Assembly (NCBI RefSeq): GCF_937616625.2
Contig: NC_065573.1
Coordinates: 3,425,001 to 3,489,000, forward strand
Direction: 5' to 3'
Origin: Mercurialis annua
Lineage: Eukaryota > Streptophyta > Magnoliopsida > Malpighiales > Euphorbiaceae
Length of the DNA stretch: 64,000 bases
Positions 49,739 to 63,142 of this stretch are shown piece by piece. The notes beneath the pieces are model-generated. The model was given only the letters and a program-made list of their open reading frames with translations. It was not told where the DNA came from and searched no databases. Position 1 is the first letter of the stretch, and each line of letters starts with the position of its first letter. A program made the translations under genes and the position numbers.

Positions 49739-52700
49739 GACTCTTATCTGATATTAAACACTTTTATTTCATTCCTAGTAACCCTAGCCGACCTAAAACA
49801 CTTTCACTCTCTGAGATTGATCCTTGTTTCACCCTCCCCTCTCAATTTCGGACTTTGGTTGGTATTTCGTTCATCTTTTCTCGTGTTTATCATTACTCCT
49901 TCGTTTTGTTTGATTCGTAATAGTTCAATCTTTGTTTTCCAGCGACTTTGGGTGTTGAAGGGGCTGATCTAATCTAATTTCTTTGTTCCTCGATTCGTTT
50001 TGTAATTCTTGTCGCGGTATGTGCCGTTTCTCTCGTTTAAACATGTTATTGCTCTATAGATTCGTTGTTGCGTTGCTATTATGATTTTACTTACTGTTTT
50101 CATCATGTCAAATTTGAATTGTATGTTAGGATGATTCTAGTATGTGTTGTGGTTGAATTACACTCTAGAGTTACAATGTAAAACGATGGAATTGAATGCT
50201 AGGACTTTGGTTTGATATTGTCATGATTAATTACTTATTTCGAGGGATGTTATACTGCTGAACATCCATACTTAGGGCTGGTGTAGGTCAATGAATTCAA
50301 CTTGATGTTGTTTGGCTTGTTTGATAGATTTAAGGTTAGTTTTTGGATTCGTACTGCATGTATTCAACTTGTTTTGACTTGATTGTTGCTCAAGACATAA
50401 GTGGCTGCCCATAAATGATTCTAAGGATGTTTTAGATGTTTGTAACATATTGGCATTATTTAAAGATCATTGGCTTGATTTCATGTTGTTAATATATAAG
50501 GTGGAATTGTTATGCCATGTAAATGGTTGATTTGGCTTATCTATTTTCATATCTGAGTTGGTGAACTCATATGCATATTTAGAACCTATTTAAGTGTTGT
50601 GACACGCTTGTGTCTACTTTGGGTGTTTTAGCCAAGTGTGGCTAGTTTTGGGTTTGATGTAAATGTGCATCTGTGTTGTTAAGCTAGGTTGAGTTCCGTA
50701 TTTTCAAATGAGCAATGTTTTGATTTAAAGGTTCCGGATTCATACTTTGATTTACTTTGGTATCTTTGAGTCGGGATAGACTTGGGTCGTCCGATATGTG
50801 AGATTAAGCTTGAAGGATAATTCACTACTTTGGGATTTCACTTTGGTTTTAAGGTTTTCAAGTTATATAAGCTTCCGAATTATGATTTCAAAGGGGAACT
50901 CAATCATGCTTAACTTGTTGTTATATTTTGGAATTACTTTGGAAATGGATTGTAGGGTTAGCTGTTATGCAGGGTTAGCTGTTTGCCAAGATTATCACGT
51001 GGATAAGCAAGCAGTGAGTTTGTAGTGTTATTTACCGCTTTATTATACAGCAAATTATTTTAGTATTACAACTATTTGCGAACTGTTTTTAATGATTATG
51101 GATCTGGATTGAAACGAGCTACTCGATAGGTGAGTATCGAGACTGTGTGCGCCGGTAAGTACTTTGGGATTGGCTGACCAATGTCTGGCCTACTTTGGGA
51201 TTCGATGAGGATTTATTCCCATCTGCTTTGGATTATACTTTGGGATATATATATACTTTGGGATTTCATTTCAATACTGTATTCCATAATCAAGTATATA
51301 AGTATATTAGTATAAAAGGATTTTGTTTTAAGGGTCTTAAACTTAATAAATGTAAATAGCATTATGAACTCATCTCAGTATATCTGACCCCGTTGTTTTC
51401 CCAATTTTTCAAGGCTTATGATTTGAGAGAGTTGGTCGATCTCCGATTTCTTGATTCCTTCGGAGGTTCTTTTGTTTAATAAAGCTAGTCAACTGTTTTA
51501 TACTCTTAGACCGCAGTAGAACTAGTTAGTCATTCACGATTATCTTATACTTTGGTTTGTCGTAGTGGTACGACTTTTATATTGTTATACTTTGGCATGT
51601 TACATTGGATTATTATGTTTGATGCATGATTTCTAGTTTCGGATTATTATCAAGTTGTGATATTAGAACTGTTGTTTAAACTGCTAGACTTAGGTTGGAG
51701 TCTCGGTTGCCCCCGAGCAGTGGTTTTCTTGCAGGTTTATTTCTTTATAAGGTTATCCGCTAGGCTTGCTACGGGTTTTGGTACGACCATACCCATGCCC
51801 TAGCGCCGGTCGCGATCCATGAAATTGGGTCGTGACAAAGTCCAAATGTTTCCCCTTTTTAGCGATTCAAGATTAACGTTACAAATGTTACGAAACAAAT
51901 CCAAACGTTTCACCTTTTAATCAATTTTAGCCAAACGTTTACAAACGTTACGAAAAAAATCAAAATGTTTCACCTTCTTAGCGATTTAAGCCAAACGTTT
52001 ACAAATGTTACGAAATAAATCCAAGCGATTCACCTTTTTAGCAAAGCCAAACATTTACAAATCCAAGCGTTTTCACTTTTTAGCAATTTAAGCCAAACGT
52101 TACGAAACAAATCCAAAGGTTTCACCTTTTTAGCGATTTAAGCCAAACGTTTGGAAACGTTACGAAACAAATCCGATTATTTTCTTGTTTTAGCAATTTA
52201 AGCTAAACGTTTAGAAACGATACGAAACAAATCCAAACATTTCTCCTTTTTAACAATTTAATTTGAACGTTTACAAACGTTACGAAACAAATCCAAACGT
52301 GTCACCTTTATAGCGATTTCAGCAAAACGTTTAATCTTTTTAGCGGTTTAAGCCGAACGTTTGCAAACGTTGCGAAACAAAACCAAACATTTCACCTTTT
52401 TAGCGATATAAGCCATGCTTATACAAATGTTACGAAACAAATTCAAAATTTTATAACGTTACAAAACAAATCCAAGAGTTTCACCTTTTTAGAAATTTAA
52501 TCTGAACGTTTTCAAACATTACGAAACAAAACCAAACGTATCACCTTTTGAGCGATTTAAGCCAAACAGTTACAAACATTACGAAACAAATCTAAGGGTT
52601 TTACCCTTTTAGCAATTTAAGCCAAACATTTACAAACGTTACGAAACAAATCAAAACGTTTCACCTTTTAAGTAATTTAAGCCAAACATTTACAAACGTT

Positions 52701-54059
52701 ACGAAACAAATCCAAACGTTTCACCTTTTGTAGCGATTTAAACCAAACGTTTACAAACGTTACAAAACAAATCCACACGTTTCACCTTTTTAGCGATTTA
52801 AGCCAAACGTTAACAAATGTTTCGAAACAAATCCAAATGTTTCACCTTTTTAGCAATTTAAGCCAAACGTTTACAATTTTATGAAACAAATCCAAACGTT
52901 TCACCTTTTTAGCGATTTAAGCCAAACGTTTACCAACGTTACGAAACAAAACCAAACGTTTCACATTTCTAGCGATTTAAGCCAAACGTTAATAAACATT
53001 ACAAAACAAATCCAAATGTTTCATATTTTTAGCAATTTAAGCCAAGCGTTTACAAACGTAATGGAACAAAACCAAACGTTTAAAACATTACGAAAAAAAT
53101 CCAAATGTTTTACATTATTTGCGATTTAAGCCAAACGTTTTACAAACGTTACGAAACAAAGCCAAACGTTTACAAGCGTTACGAAACAAATCCAAGCGTT
53201 TCACCTTTTTAGCAATTTAAGTCAAATGTTTACAAACGTTACAAAACAAATACAAACGTTTCACATCTTTAGCGATTTATGCCAAACGTTTACAAACGTT
53301 ACAAAACAAATCCAAACGTCTCACCTTTTTAGCGATTTAAACCAAACGTTTACAAATGTTACGAAACAAATCCAAACGTTTCCCATTTTACAGATTTAAT
53401 CCAAACGTTTAAAACGTTACAAAATGAATCCAAACCTTTGACCTTTTTAGCGATTTAAGCCAAACGTTTACAAACGTTACAAAATAAATCCAAACGTTTC
53501 ACCTTTTTAGCGATTTAAGCCAAACGTTTACAAACATTACGAAACAATTCCAAGCGTTTCACCTTTTTAGCAATTTAAGCAAAACATTTACAAACGTTAT
53601 GAAACAAATTCAAGCGTTTCACCTTTTTACTGATTTAAGCCAAACTTTTACAAACGTTACAAAACAAATCCAAAAGTTTCACCTTTTTAGCGATTTAAGT
53701 CAAACGTTTATAAACGTTATGAAACAAATCCAAACGTTTCCCCTTTTTAGCGATTTAAGCCAAACGTTTACAAACGTTATGAAACAAATGCAAACGTTTC
53801 ACTTTTTTAGCGATTTAAGCCAAACGTTTACAAACGTTACAAAACAAATCTAAATGTTTCACCTTTTCAGCGATTTAAGCCAAACGTTTACAAACGTTAC
53901 GAAACAAATCCAAATATTTCACCTTTTTAGTAATTTAAGCCAAACATTTACAAACATTACGAAACAAATCCAAACGTTTCAATTGAAACCAAATGTTATG
54001 AAACAAATCCAAACGTTTCACTTTTTTAGCGATTTAAGCCAAACATTTATAAACGCTTC

Positions 54060-54137
54060 GGCTTAAATCTCTAAAGAGGTGAAACGTTTGGATTTGTTTC
54101 CTAAGTTTTTAAACGTTTGGGTTTGTTTCATAACCTT
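54060..54137 (-). repeat. Strand-switch satellite cassette 17
   Basis: Left boundary GGCTTAAATCTC, as in the 24081 cassette; CTAAGTTTTTAAACG replaces GTAAGGTTTTAAACG. Confidence 0.9.
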
Positions 54138-56380
54138 ACAAAACCAAATGTTTCACCTGTTTAGCGATTTAAGCAAAGCGTTTACAAACGTTATGAAACA
54201 AATCCAAACGATTCACCTTTTTAGCAATTTAAGCCAAACGTTTACAAACGTTACGAAACAAATCAAAACGTTTCACCTTATTAGCGATTTAAGCCGAACG
54301 TTTACAAATGGTACGAAACAAATCCAAACGTTTCACTTTTAATGCAATTTAAGCCAAACGTTTACAAACGCTACGAAACAAATCCAAAACGTTTCCCCTT
54401 TTTAGCGATTTAGGCCAAACGTTTACAAACGTTAGGAAACAAATCTAAGCGTTTCACCTTTTTAGCAATTTAAGCCAAACGTTTACAATTCCAAGCGTTC
54501 CCTCTTTTCAGCAATTTAAGCCAAACGTTTACAAACGCTACGAAACAAATCCAAACAATTCACCTTTTTAGCGATTTAAGCCAAACGTTTACAAACGTTA
54601 CGAAATAAATCCAAACGTTTCCTTGTTTTAGTAGGTAAAGCCAAACGTTTAGAAACGTTATAAAATAAATCCAAACATTTCACCTTTTTAGCAATTTAAT
54701 TCGAACGTTTACAAACATTACGAAACTAATCTAATCGTGTCACCTTTTTAGCTATTTAAGCCAAACGTTTAACCTTTTTAGCGATTTAAATTGAACGTTT
54801 ACAAACATTACGAAACAAAACCAAACGTATCATCTTGTTAGCGATTTAAGCCAAGAGTTTACAAATGTTACGAAACAAATCCAAACGTTTAAAATGTTAC
54901 GAAACAAATCCAAGCATTTCACCTTCTTAGCAATTTAATCTGAACTTTTACAAACGTTACGAAACAAAACCAAACATTTCACCTTTTGAGCGATTTAAGC
55001 CAAACGTTTACAAACGTTACGAAACAAATCTAAGTATTTTAGATTTTTAGCAATTTAAGCCATATGTTTACAAACGTTACGAAACAAATCCAAACGTTTT
55101 ACCTATTGTAGCGATTTAAGCCAAACGTTTACAAACGTTACAAAACAAATCCACACGTTTCAACTTTTTAGCGATTTAAGCCAAACGTTTCCAAACAAAT
55201 CCAAACGTTTCACATTTAGCGATTTAAGCCAAACATTTACAAACGTTACGAAACAAATCCTAACGTTTCACCTTTAAAGCGATTTAAGCCAAACGTTTAC
55301 AAACGTTATGAAACAAAACCAAACGTTTCACCTTTTTAGCGATTTAAGCAAAACATTTATAAAATTTACAAAACAAATCCAAACGTTTCACATTTTTACC
55401 AATTTAAGCCAAACGTTTACAAACGTAACGGAACAAAATGAAACGTTTAAATCGTTTCTAAACAAATGCAAACGTCTTACATTATTAGCGGTTTAAGCCA
55501 AAGGCTTTACAAACGTTATGAAACAAAGCCAACCGTTTACAAGGGTTACAAAAAAAATCCAAGCGTTTTACATTTTTAGCAATTTAAGCCAAACATTTAT
55601 AAATGTTTCAAAACCAATCCAAATGTTTCACCTTTTTAGCGATTAATGCCAAACGTTTACAAACGTTACAAAACAAATCCAAACGATTCACCTTTTTAGC
55701 GATATAAGCCAAACGTTTACAAACGTTACGAAACAAATCCATACGTTTCACCTTTTTAGCGATTTAAGCCAAACGTTTACAAACGTTACGAAAGAAAACC
55801 AAACGTTTTACCTTTTTAGCGATTTAAACCAAACGTTTATAAACGTTACAAAACAAATCCAAACGTTTCCCATTCTTAGCAATTTAAGCCAAACGTTTAC
55901 AAACGTTACGAAATAAGTCCAAATGTTTCCCCATTTTAGTTATTTAAGCCAAACATTTACAAACGTTATAAAACAATTTCAAACGTTTCACATTTTTAGC
56001 GATTTAAGCCAAACATTTACAAACGTTACAAACCAAAATCAAACATTTCACCTTTTTAGCGATTTAAGCCAAACGTTTACAAATGTTACGAAACAAATCC
56101 AATTGTTTCACCTTTTTAGGGATTTAAGCCAAACGTTTTCAAACGTTACGAAACAAATCCAAACGTTTCACATTTTTGGCGATTTAGCCAAACGTTTACA
56201 AACGTTACAAAACAAATCCAAACGTTTCCCCATTTTAGCGATTTAAACCAAACGTTTAAAAAATTACGAAACAAATCCAAACGTTTCTAGCGAATTTAGC
56301 TAAACGTTTACAAACATTAGAAAACAAATCCAAATGTTTCACCTTTTTAGCAATTTAAACCAAAGGTTTTGAAACAAAAC

Positions 56381-56773
56381 GTTCGGCTTAAATCGCTAAA
56401 ATGGGGAAACGTTTAGATTGGATTTGTTTCGGAACGTTTATAAACGTAGTGCTTAAATCACTAAAAATGTGAAACGTTTGGATTCGTTTCGTAACTTTTG
56501 TAAAACGTTTGACTTAAATCGCCAAAAATGTGAAACTTTTGGTTTTGTTCCGTAACGTTTTTAAATGTTTGGCTTAAATTGCTAAAAAGGTGAGACGCTT
56601 GGATTTGTTTCGTAACGTTTGTAAACGTTTGGCTTAAATCACAAAAAATGTCAAAACGTTTGAATTTGTTTCGTAACGTTTGAAAACGTTTGGCTTAAAT
56701 CGCTAAAATGGGGAAACATTTGTTTTAAATTGCTAAAAAGGTAAAACGTTTTGATTTGTTTCGTAAAGTTTGT
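56381..56773 (-). repeat. Large inverted block of about 6.5 monomers
   Basis: Satellite in reverse orientation for nearly 400 bp; CTTAAATC starts recur about every 60 bp. Right boundary inverted repeat: 56702-56721 with 56774-56793, 20 bp perfect (GCTAAAATGGGGAAACATTT). Left boundary has a small hairpin, GTTTTG-AAA-CAAAAC (56366-56380). Confidence 0.95.
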
Positions 56774-58786
56774 AAATGTTTCCCCATTTTAGCAATATAA
56801 GCCAAATGTTACGAAACAAATCCAAACGTTTGACCTTTTTAGCGATTTAAGTCAAACGTTTACAAACGTTACGAAACAAATCCAAACGTTTCATCTTTTT
56901 AGAAATTTAAGCCAATCCTTTACAAACGTTACGAAACAATTCCAAGTGTTTAAGCATTTTAGCAATTTTAGCCAAACGTTTACAAACGTTATGAAACAAA
57001 TCCAAACGTTTCACCTTTTTAGTGATTTAAGCCAAACGTTTACAAACATTACAAAACAAATCCAAACGTTTCACCTTTTAAGCGATTTAAGTCGAACGTT
57101 TACAAACGTTAAGATACAAATCCAAATGTTTCGCCTTTTTAGCGATTTAAGCCAAACGTTTACAAACGTTACGAAACAAATCCAAGCGTTTAAGCCAAAC
57201 GTTTACAAATCCAAGTGTTTCCTCTTTTTAGCAATTTAAGCCAAACATTTACAAATGTTACGAAACAAATCCAAAAAATTCACCTTTTTAGCGATTTAAG
57301 CCAAACGTTTAGAAACGTTACGAAACAAATACAAATGTTTCCTTGTTTTAGCAATTTAAGACAAACGTTTAGAAACGTTACGAAACAAATCCAAACATTT
57401 CCCCTTCTTAGCAATTTAATCGAACGTTTACAAACGTTACGAAACAAATCCAAATGTGTCACCTTTTTAGCGATTTAAGACAAACGTTTAACCTTTTTAG
57501 CGATTTAAGACGAACATTTACAAATGATACGAAACAAAACCAAACGGTTCACCTTTTTAGCGATTTAAGCCAAGTGTTTACAAATGTTACGAAAGAAATC
57601 CACACCTTTAAAACGTTACGAAACCAATGCAGGCGTTTCACCTTTTTAGCAATTTAATCTAAACGTTTACAAACGTTACGAAACAAAACCAAACGTTTCC
57701 CCTTTTGAGCAATTTATGCCAAACGTTTACGAACATTACGAAATAAATCTAAGTGTTTTACCTTTTTAGCAATTTAAGCCAAACGTTTACAAACGTTACA
57801 AAACAAATCCAAACGTTTCACCTTTTGTAGCGATTTAAGCGTAACGTTTACAAACGTTACAAAAAAATATCCAAACGTATCACCTTTTTAGCGATTTAAG
57901 CCAAACGTTTACAATCGTTACGAAACAAATCCAAATGTTTCACCTTTTAGCGATTTAAGCCAAAGTTTACAAACGTTACGAAACAAATCCAAACATTTCA
58001 CCTTTTTAGCGATTTAAGGCAAAAGTTTTCAACGTTTCACCTTTTTATCGATTTAAGCCAAACGTTTATAAACTTTACAAAGCAAATCCAAACGATTCAC
58101 ATTTTTAGCAATTTAAGATAGACGTTTAGAAACGTAACGGAACAAAACCTAACTTTTAAAACGTTACGAAACAAATCCAAACGTTTTACATCATTAGCGG
58201 TTTAAGGCAAACGTTTTACAAACGTTACAAAACAATGCAAAACGTTTACAAGCGTTACGAAACAAATCCAAGCGTTTCACCTTTTTAGCAATTTAAGCCA
58301 AACTTTTATAAACATTACAAAACAAATCCAAACGTTTCCCTTTTTAACAGTTTATGCCAAACGTTTACAAACATTACAAAACAAATCCAAGCGTTTCACT
58401 TTTTTAGTGATTTAAGCCAAACGTTACAAAACAAATCCAAACGTTTCACCTTTTTAGACATTTAAGCCAAACATTTGCAAACGTTACGAAATAAATCCAA
58501 ACGTTTCCCCATTTTAGTGATTTAAGCCAAACGTTTACAAACGTTACGAAACAAATCCAAACGTTTCATATTTTTAGCGATATAAGCCAAACATTTACAA
58601 ACGTTTCAAAACAAAACTAAATGTTTCACCTTTTTAGCGATTTAAGCCAAACGTATACAAATATTACGAAACCAATCCAAGTGCTTCACCTTTTTAGTGT
58701 TTTAGGCCAAACATTTACAAACGTTATGAAACAAATCCAAACGTTTCACATTTTTGGTGATTCAAGCCAAACGTTTATAAACGTTA

Positions 58787-58865
58787 CGGCTTAAATCGCT
58801 AAAAAGATGAAACGTTAGGATTTGCTTCGCACAGTTTTAAACGTTTGATTTTGTTTCATAACCTT
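58787..58865 (-). repeat. Strand-switch satellite cassette 18
   Basis: GGCTTAAATCGCTAAAAAGATG form; TTGCTTCGCACAG replaces TTGTTTCGTAAGG. Confidence 0.9.
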
Positions 58866-60795
58866 ACAAAACAAAATGTTTCACCTTTTTAGCGATTTAA
58901 GCCAAGCGTTTACAAACGTTACGAAACAAATCCAAACGATTCACCTTTATAGCAATTTAAGCCAAACGTTTACAAACGTTACGAAACAAATCCAAACGTT
59001 TCACCTTTTTAGCGATTTAAGCCGAACGTTTACAAATGTTACGAAACAAATCCAAACGTTTCACCTTTTAAGCAATATAAGCCGAACGTTTACAAAAGTT
59101 ACGAAACAAATCCAAATGTTTCCCCTTTTTGGCAAATTAAGCCAAACGTTTACAAACGTTACGTAACAAATCCAAGAGTTTCCCCTTTTTAGCAATTTAA
59201 GCCAAACGTTTACAAATCAAAGCGTTTCCCCTTTTTAGCAATTTAAGACAAACGTTTACAAACGTTACGAAACAAATCCAAACGTTTCACATTTTTAGCG
59301 ATTTAAGCCAAACGTTTAAAAACGTTACGAAACAAATCCAAACGTGTCACCTTTTTAGCGATTTAAGCCAAACGTTTAACCTTTTTAGTGATTTAAGCCG
59401 AACGTTTACAAACGATACAAAAAAAATCAAACGTTTTACCTTTTTAGCGATTTAAGCCAAGCGTTTACAAATGTTACGAAATAAATCCAAACGTTTAAAA
59501 CTTTACGAAACAAATCCAAGCGTTTCACCATTTTAGCAATTTAATCTGAACGTTTACAAACGTTACGAACCAAAACCAAACGTTTCACCTTTTGAGCGAT
59601 TTATGCCAAACGTTAACAAACGTTACGAAATAAATCTAAGTGTTTTACCTTTTTAACAATTTAGGCCAAACGTTTACAAATGATACGAAACGAATCCAAA
59701 CGTTTCTCCTTTTGTAGCTATTTAAGCCAAACGTTACAAAAACAAATCCAAACGTGTCCCCTTTTTAGCAGTTTAAGCCAAACGTTTACAAACGTTACGA
59801 AACAAATCCGAATGTTTCACTTTTTTAGCGATTTAAGCCAAAGTTTACAAACGCTACGAAACAAATCCAAACGTTTCACCTTTTTAGCAATTTAAGCCAA
59901 ACGTTTACAAACAAAACCAAACCTTTCAACTTTATAGCGATTTAAGCCACAAGTTTATACGCTTTACAAAACAAATCCAAACGATTCACATTTTTAGCAA
60001 TTTAAGCCAAACGTTTACAAACGTAACGGAACAAAACCAAACGTTTAAAACATTACGAAACAAATCCAAACGTTTTGCATCATTAGAGATTTAAGGCAAA
60101 CGTTTTACAAACGTTACAAAACAATGCCAAACGTTTACAAGCGTTACGAAACAAATCCAAGCGTTTCGCCTTTTTAGCAATTTAAGCCAAATGTTTATAA
60201 ATATTACAAAAGAAATCCAAACGATTCCCCTTTTTAGCGATTTATGCCAAACGTTTACAAACGTTCCAAAACAAATCTAAACGTTTCACTTTATTAGATT
60301 AAAGCCAAACGCCACGAAACAAATCTAAACGTTTCACCTTTTTAGCAATTTAAGCCAAACGTTTACAAACGTTACGAAAAAAACCAAACGTTTCACCTTT
60401 TTAGCAATTTTAGCCAAACATTTATAAATGTTACAAAAAAAATCCAAACGTTTCACACTTTTAGCAATTTAAGCCAAACATTTACAAAAGTTATGAAATA
60501 AATCCAAACGTTTCCCCATTTTAGTGATTTAAGCCAAACGTTTACAAACGTTACGAAACAAATCGAAACGTTTCACATTTTTAGCGATTTAAGCCAAACA
60601 TTTACAAACGTTTCAAAACAAAACCAAACGTTTCACCTTTTTAGCGATTTAAGCCAAACGTATACAAACGTTACGAAACAAATCCAAGTGTTTCACCTTT
60701 TTAGTTATTTAAGCAAAACGTTTACAAACATTATGAAACAAATCCAAATATTTCGCCTTTTTGGTGATTCAAGCCAAACGTTTATAAATGTTACT

Positions 60796-60871
60796 ACTTA
60801 AATTGCTAAAAGGTGAAACGTTTGGATTTGTTTCGTACGGTTTTAAACGTTTGATTTTGTTTCATAACCTT
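60796..60871 (-). repeat. Strand-switch satellite cassette 19
   Basis: Starts ACTTAAATTGC; shortened by one A in AAAAGGTG. Right arm GATTTTGT pairs imperfectly with ACAAAGCC. Confidence 0.88.
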
Positions 60872-63142
60872 ACAAAGCCAAACGTTTCACCTTTTTAGCA
60901 ATTTAAGCCAAGCGTTTACAAACGTTACAAAACAAATCCAAAAGATTCACCTTTATAGCAATTTAAGCCAAACGTCTACAAACGTTACGAAACAAATCCA
61001 AACGTTTCACCCTTTTAGTGATTTAAGCCGAACGTTTACAAATGTTACGAAACAAATCCAAACGTTTCAGCTTTGAAGCAATATAAGCCAAACGTTTACA
61101 AACGTTTCCCCTTTTTAGCGATTTAAGCCAAACGTTTACAAACGTTACAAAACAAATCCAAGCGTTTCCCCTTTTTTGCAATTTTAGCCAAACGTTTACA
61201 AATCCCAGCGTTTCCCCTTTTTAGCAAGTTTTTAAACGTTTACACATGTTACGAAACAAATCGAAAGGTTTCACCTTTTTAGCGATTTAAACCAAACGTT
61301 TAGAAACATTACGAAACAAATCCAAATGTTTCCTTGTTTTAGCCATTTCATCCAAACATTTAGAAACGTTACGAAACAAATCCAAACATTTCACCTTTTT
61401 AGCAATTTAATCAAAAATTTACAAACGTTACGAAAAAAATCCAAACGTGTCACCTTTTTAGCGATTTAAGCCAAATGTTTAACCTTTTTAGCAATTTAAG
61501 CCGAACGTTTAAAAACGATACGAAACAAAACCAAATGTGTCACCTTTTTAGCCATTTAAGCCAAGCGTTTACAAATGTTATGAAACAAATCCAAACGTTT
61601 AAAATGTTACGAAACAAATCCAAGCGTTTCACCTTTTTAGCAATTTAATCTGAACGTTTACAAACGTTAGGAAACAAAACCAAACGTTTCACCTTTTGAG
61701 CGATTTATGCCAAACATTTACAAACGTTACTAAATAAATCTAAGTGTTTTACCTTTTTAGAAATTTAAGCCAAACGTTTACAAACGCTACGAAACAAATC
61801 CAAACGTTTAACATTTTGTAGCAATTTAAGCCAAACATTTACAAACGTTACAAAACAAATCCAAATGTATCACCCTTTTAGCGATTTAAGCCAAACGTTT
61901 ACAAACGTTATTAAACAATTCCAAACGTTTCACCTTTTTAGCGATTTAAGCCAAAAGTTTACAAACGTTATGAAACAAATCCAAATGTTTCATCTTTTTA
62001 GCGATTTAAGCCAAACGTTTGCAAACGTTTCACCTTTTTAGCGATTTAAGCCTAACGTTTACAAACGTTACGAAACAAAGCCAAATGTTTACAAGCGTTA
62101 CGAAATAAATCTAAGCGTTTCACCTTTTTAGCAATTTAAGCCAAACGTTAATAAACGTTACAAAACAAATCCAAACGTTTCCCCTTTTTATCGATTTATG
62201 CAAAACGTTTATAAACATTACAAAACAAATCCAAACATTTCACCTTTTTAGCGATTTAAGCCAAACGTTTACAAACGTTACGAAACAAAACCAAACGTTT
62301 CACCTTTTGAGCGATTTTTGCCAAACGTTTACAAACGTTGCGAAATAAATCTTAGTGTTTTACCTTTTTAGCAATTTAAGCCAAACGTTTACAAACACTA
62401 CGAAACAAATCCAAACGTTTAACCTTTTGTTGCGATTTAAGCCAAACGTTTACACACGTTACAAATAAAATCCAAATATATCACCTTTTTAGCAATTTAA
62501 GCCAAATTTTTACAAACGTTACGAAACAAATCCAAATGTTTCACCTTTTTAGCGATTTAAGCCAAATGTTTACAAATTTTACGAAACAAATCCAAACATT
62601 CCACCTTTTTAGCGATTTAAGCCAAAAGTTTACAAATATTACGAAACAAATCCAAACGTTTCATCTTTTTAGCGATTTAAGCCAAACGTTTGCAAACGTT
62701 TCGAAACGAAACCAAACGTTTCACCTTTTTAGCGATTTAAGCCAAACGTTTAATAACTTTACAAAATAAATCCAAACGATTCAGATTTTTAGTAATTTAA
62801 TCCAAACGTTTACAAACGTAACGGAATTAAACCAAATGTTTAAAAGGTTACGAAATAAATCCAAACGTTTTACATCATTAGCGATTTAAGGCAAACGTAT
62901 TACAAACGTTACGAAACAAAGCCAAATGTTTACAAGCGTTACGAAATAAATCCAAGCGTTTCACCTTTTTAGAAATTTAAGCCAAACGTTTATAAACGTT
63001 ACAAAACAAATCCAAATGTTTCCCCTTTTAAGCGATTGATGACAAACGTCTACAAACGTTACAAAATAAATCCAAACATTTCACCTTTATAGTGATTTAA
63101 GACAAACGTTTACAAATGTTACGAAACAAATCCAAACGTTTA

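Larger units (their letters stand above)
49322..51837 (+). mobile_element. Probable solo LTR, 2.5 kb
   Basis: Starts TGTAATATCCCG, ends GGGTCGTGACA, flanked by AAATC (49317-49321) and AAGTC (51838-51842), a 5-bp target-site duplication with one mismatch. A TATA box near 49731 reads rightward. There is no coding frame, primer-binding site or second LTR, so this is what remains after recombination between the two LTRs of a Ty3/gypsy element with long LTRs (Tekay/Del-like size; lineage is inference). Short frames at 49383-49731 (minus) and 50798-51025 (plus) are not genes. Confidence 0.82.
51838..63142. repeat. 60-bp satellite array, block 4
   Basis: Resumes in register after the solo LTR and runs to AAACGTTTA at 63142. 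Contains three short cassettes and the large 6.5-monomer inversion at 56381. Marker segments with TTACAT and TAACGGAAC lie near 53056, 55422, 58130, 60010 and 62816, spaced 2.0-2.8 kb. The near-consensus monomer is 58954-59013. Confidence 0.97.

Noticed and set aside
58954..59013. Centromeric satellite or CENP-B box
   Set aside because: No match to the CENP-B box pattern, and no centromere-targeting CRM-type element in the window. Higher-order structure alone does not prove a centromere.
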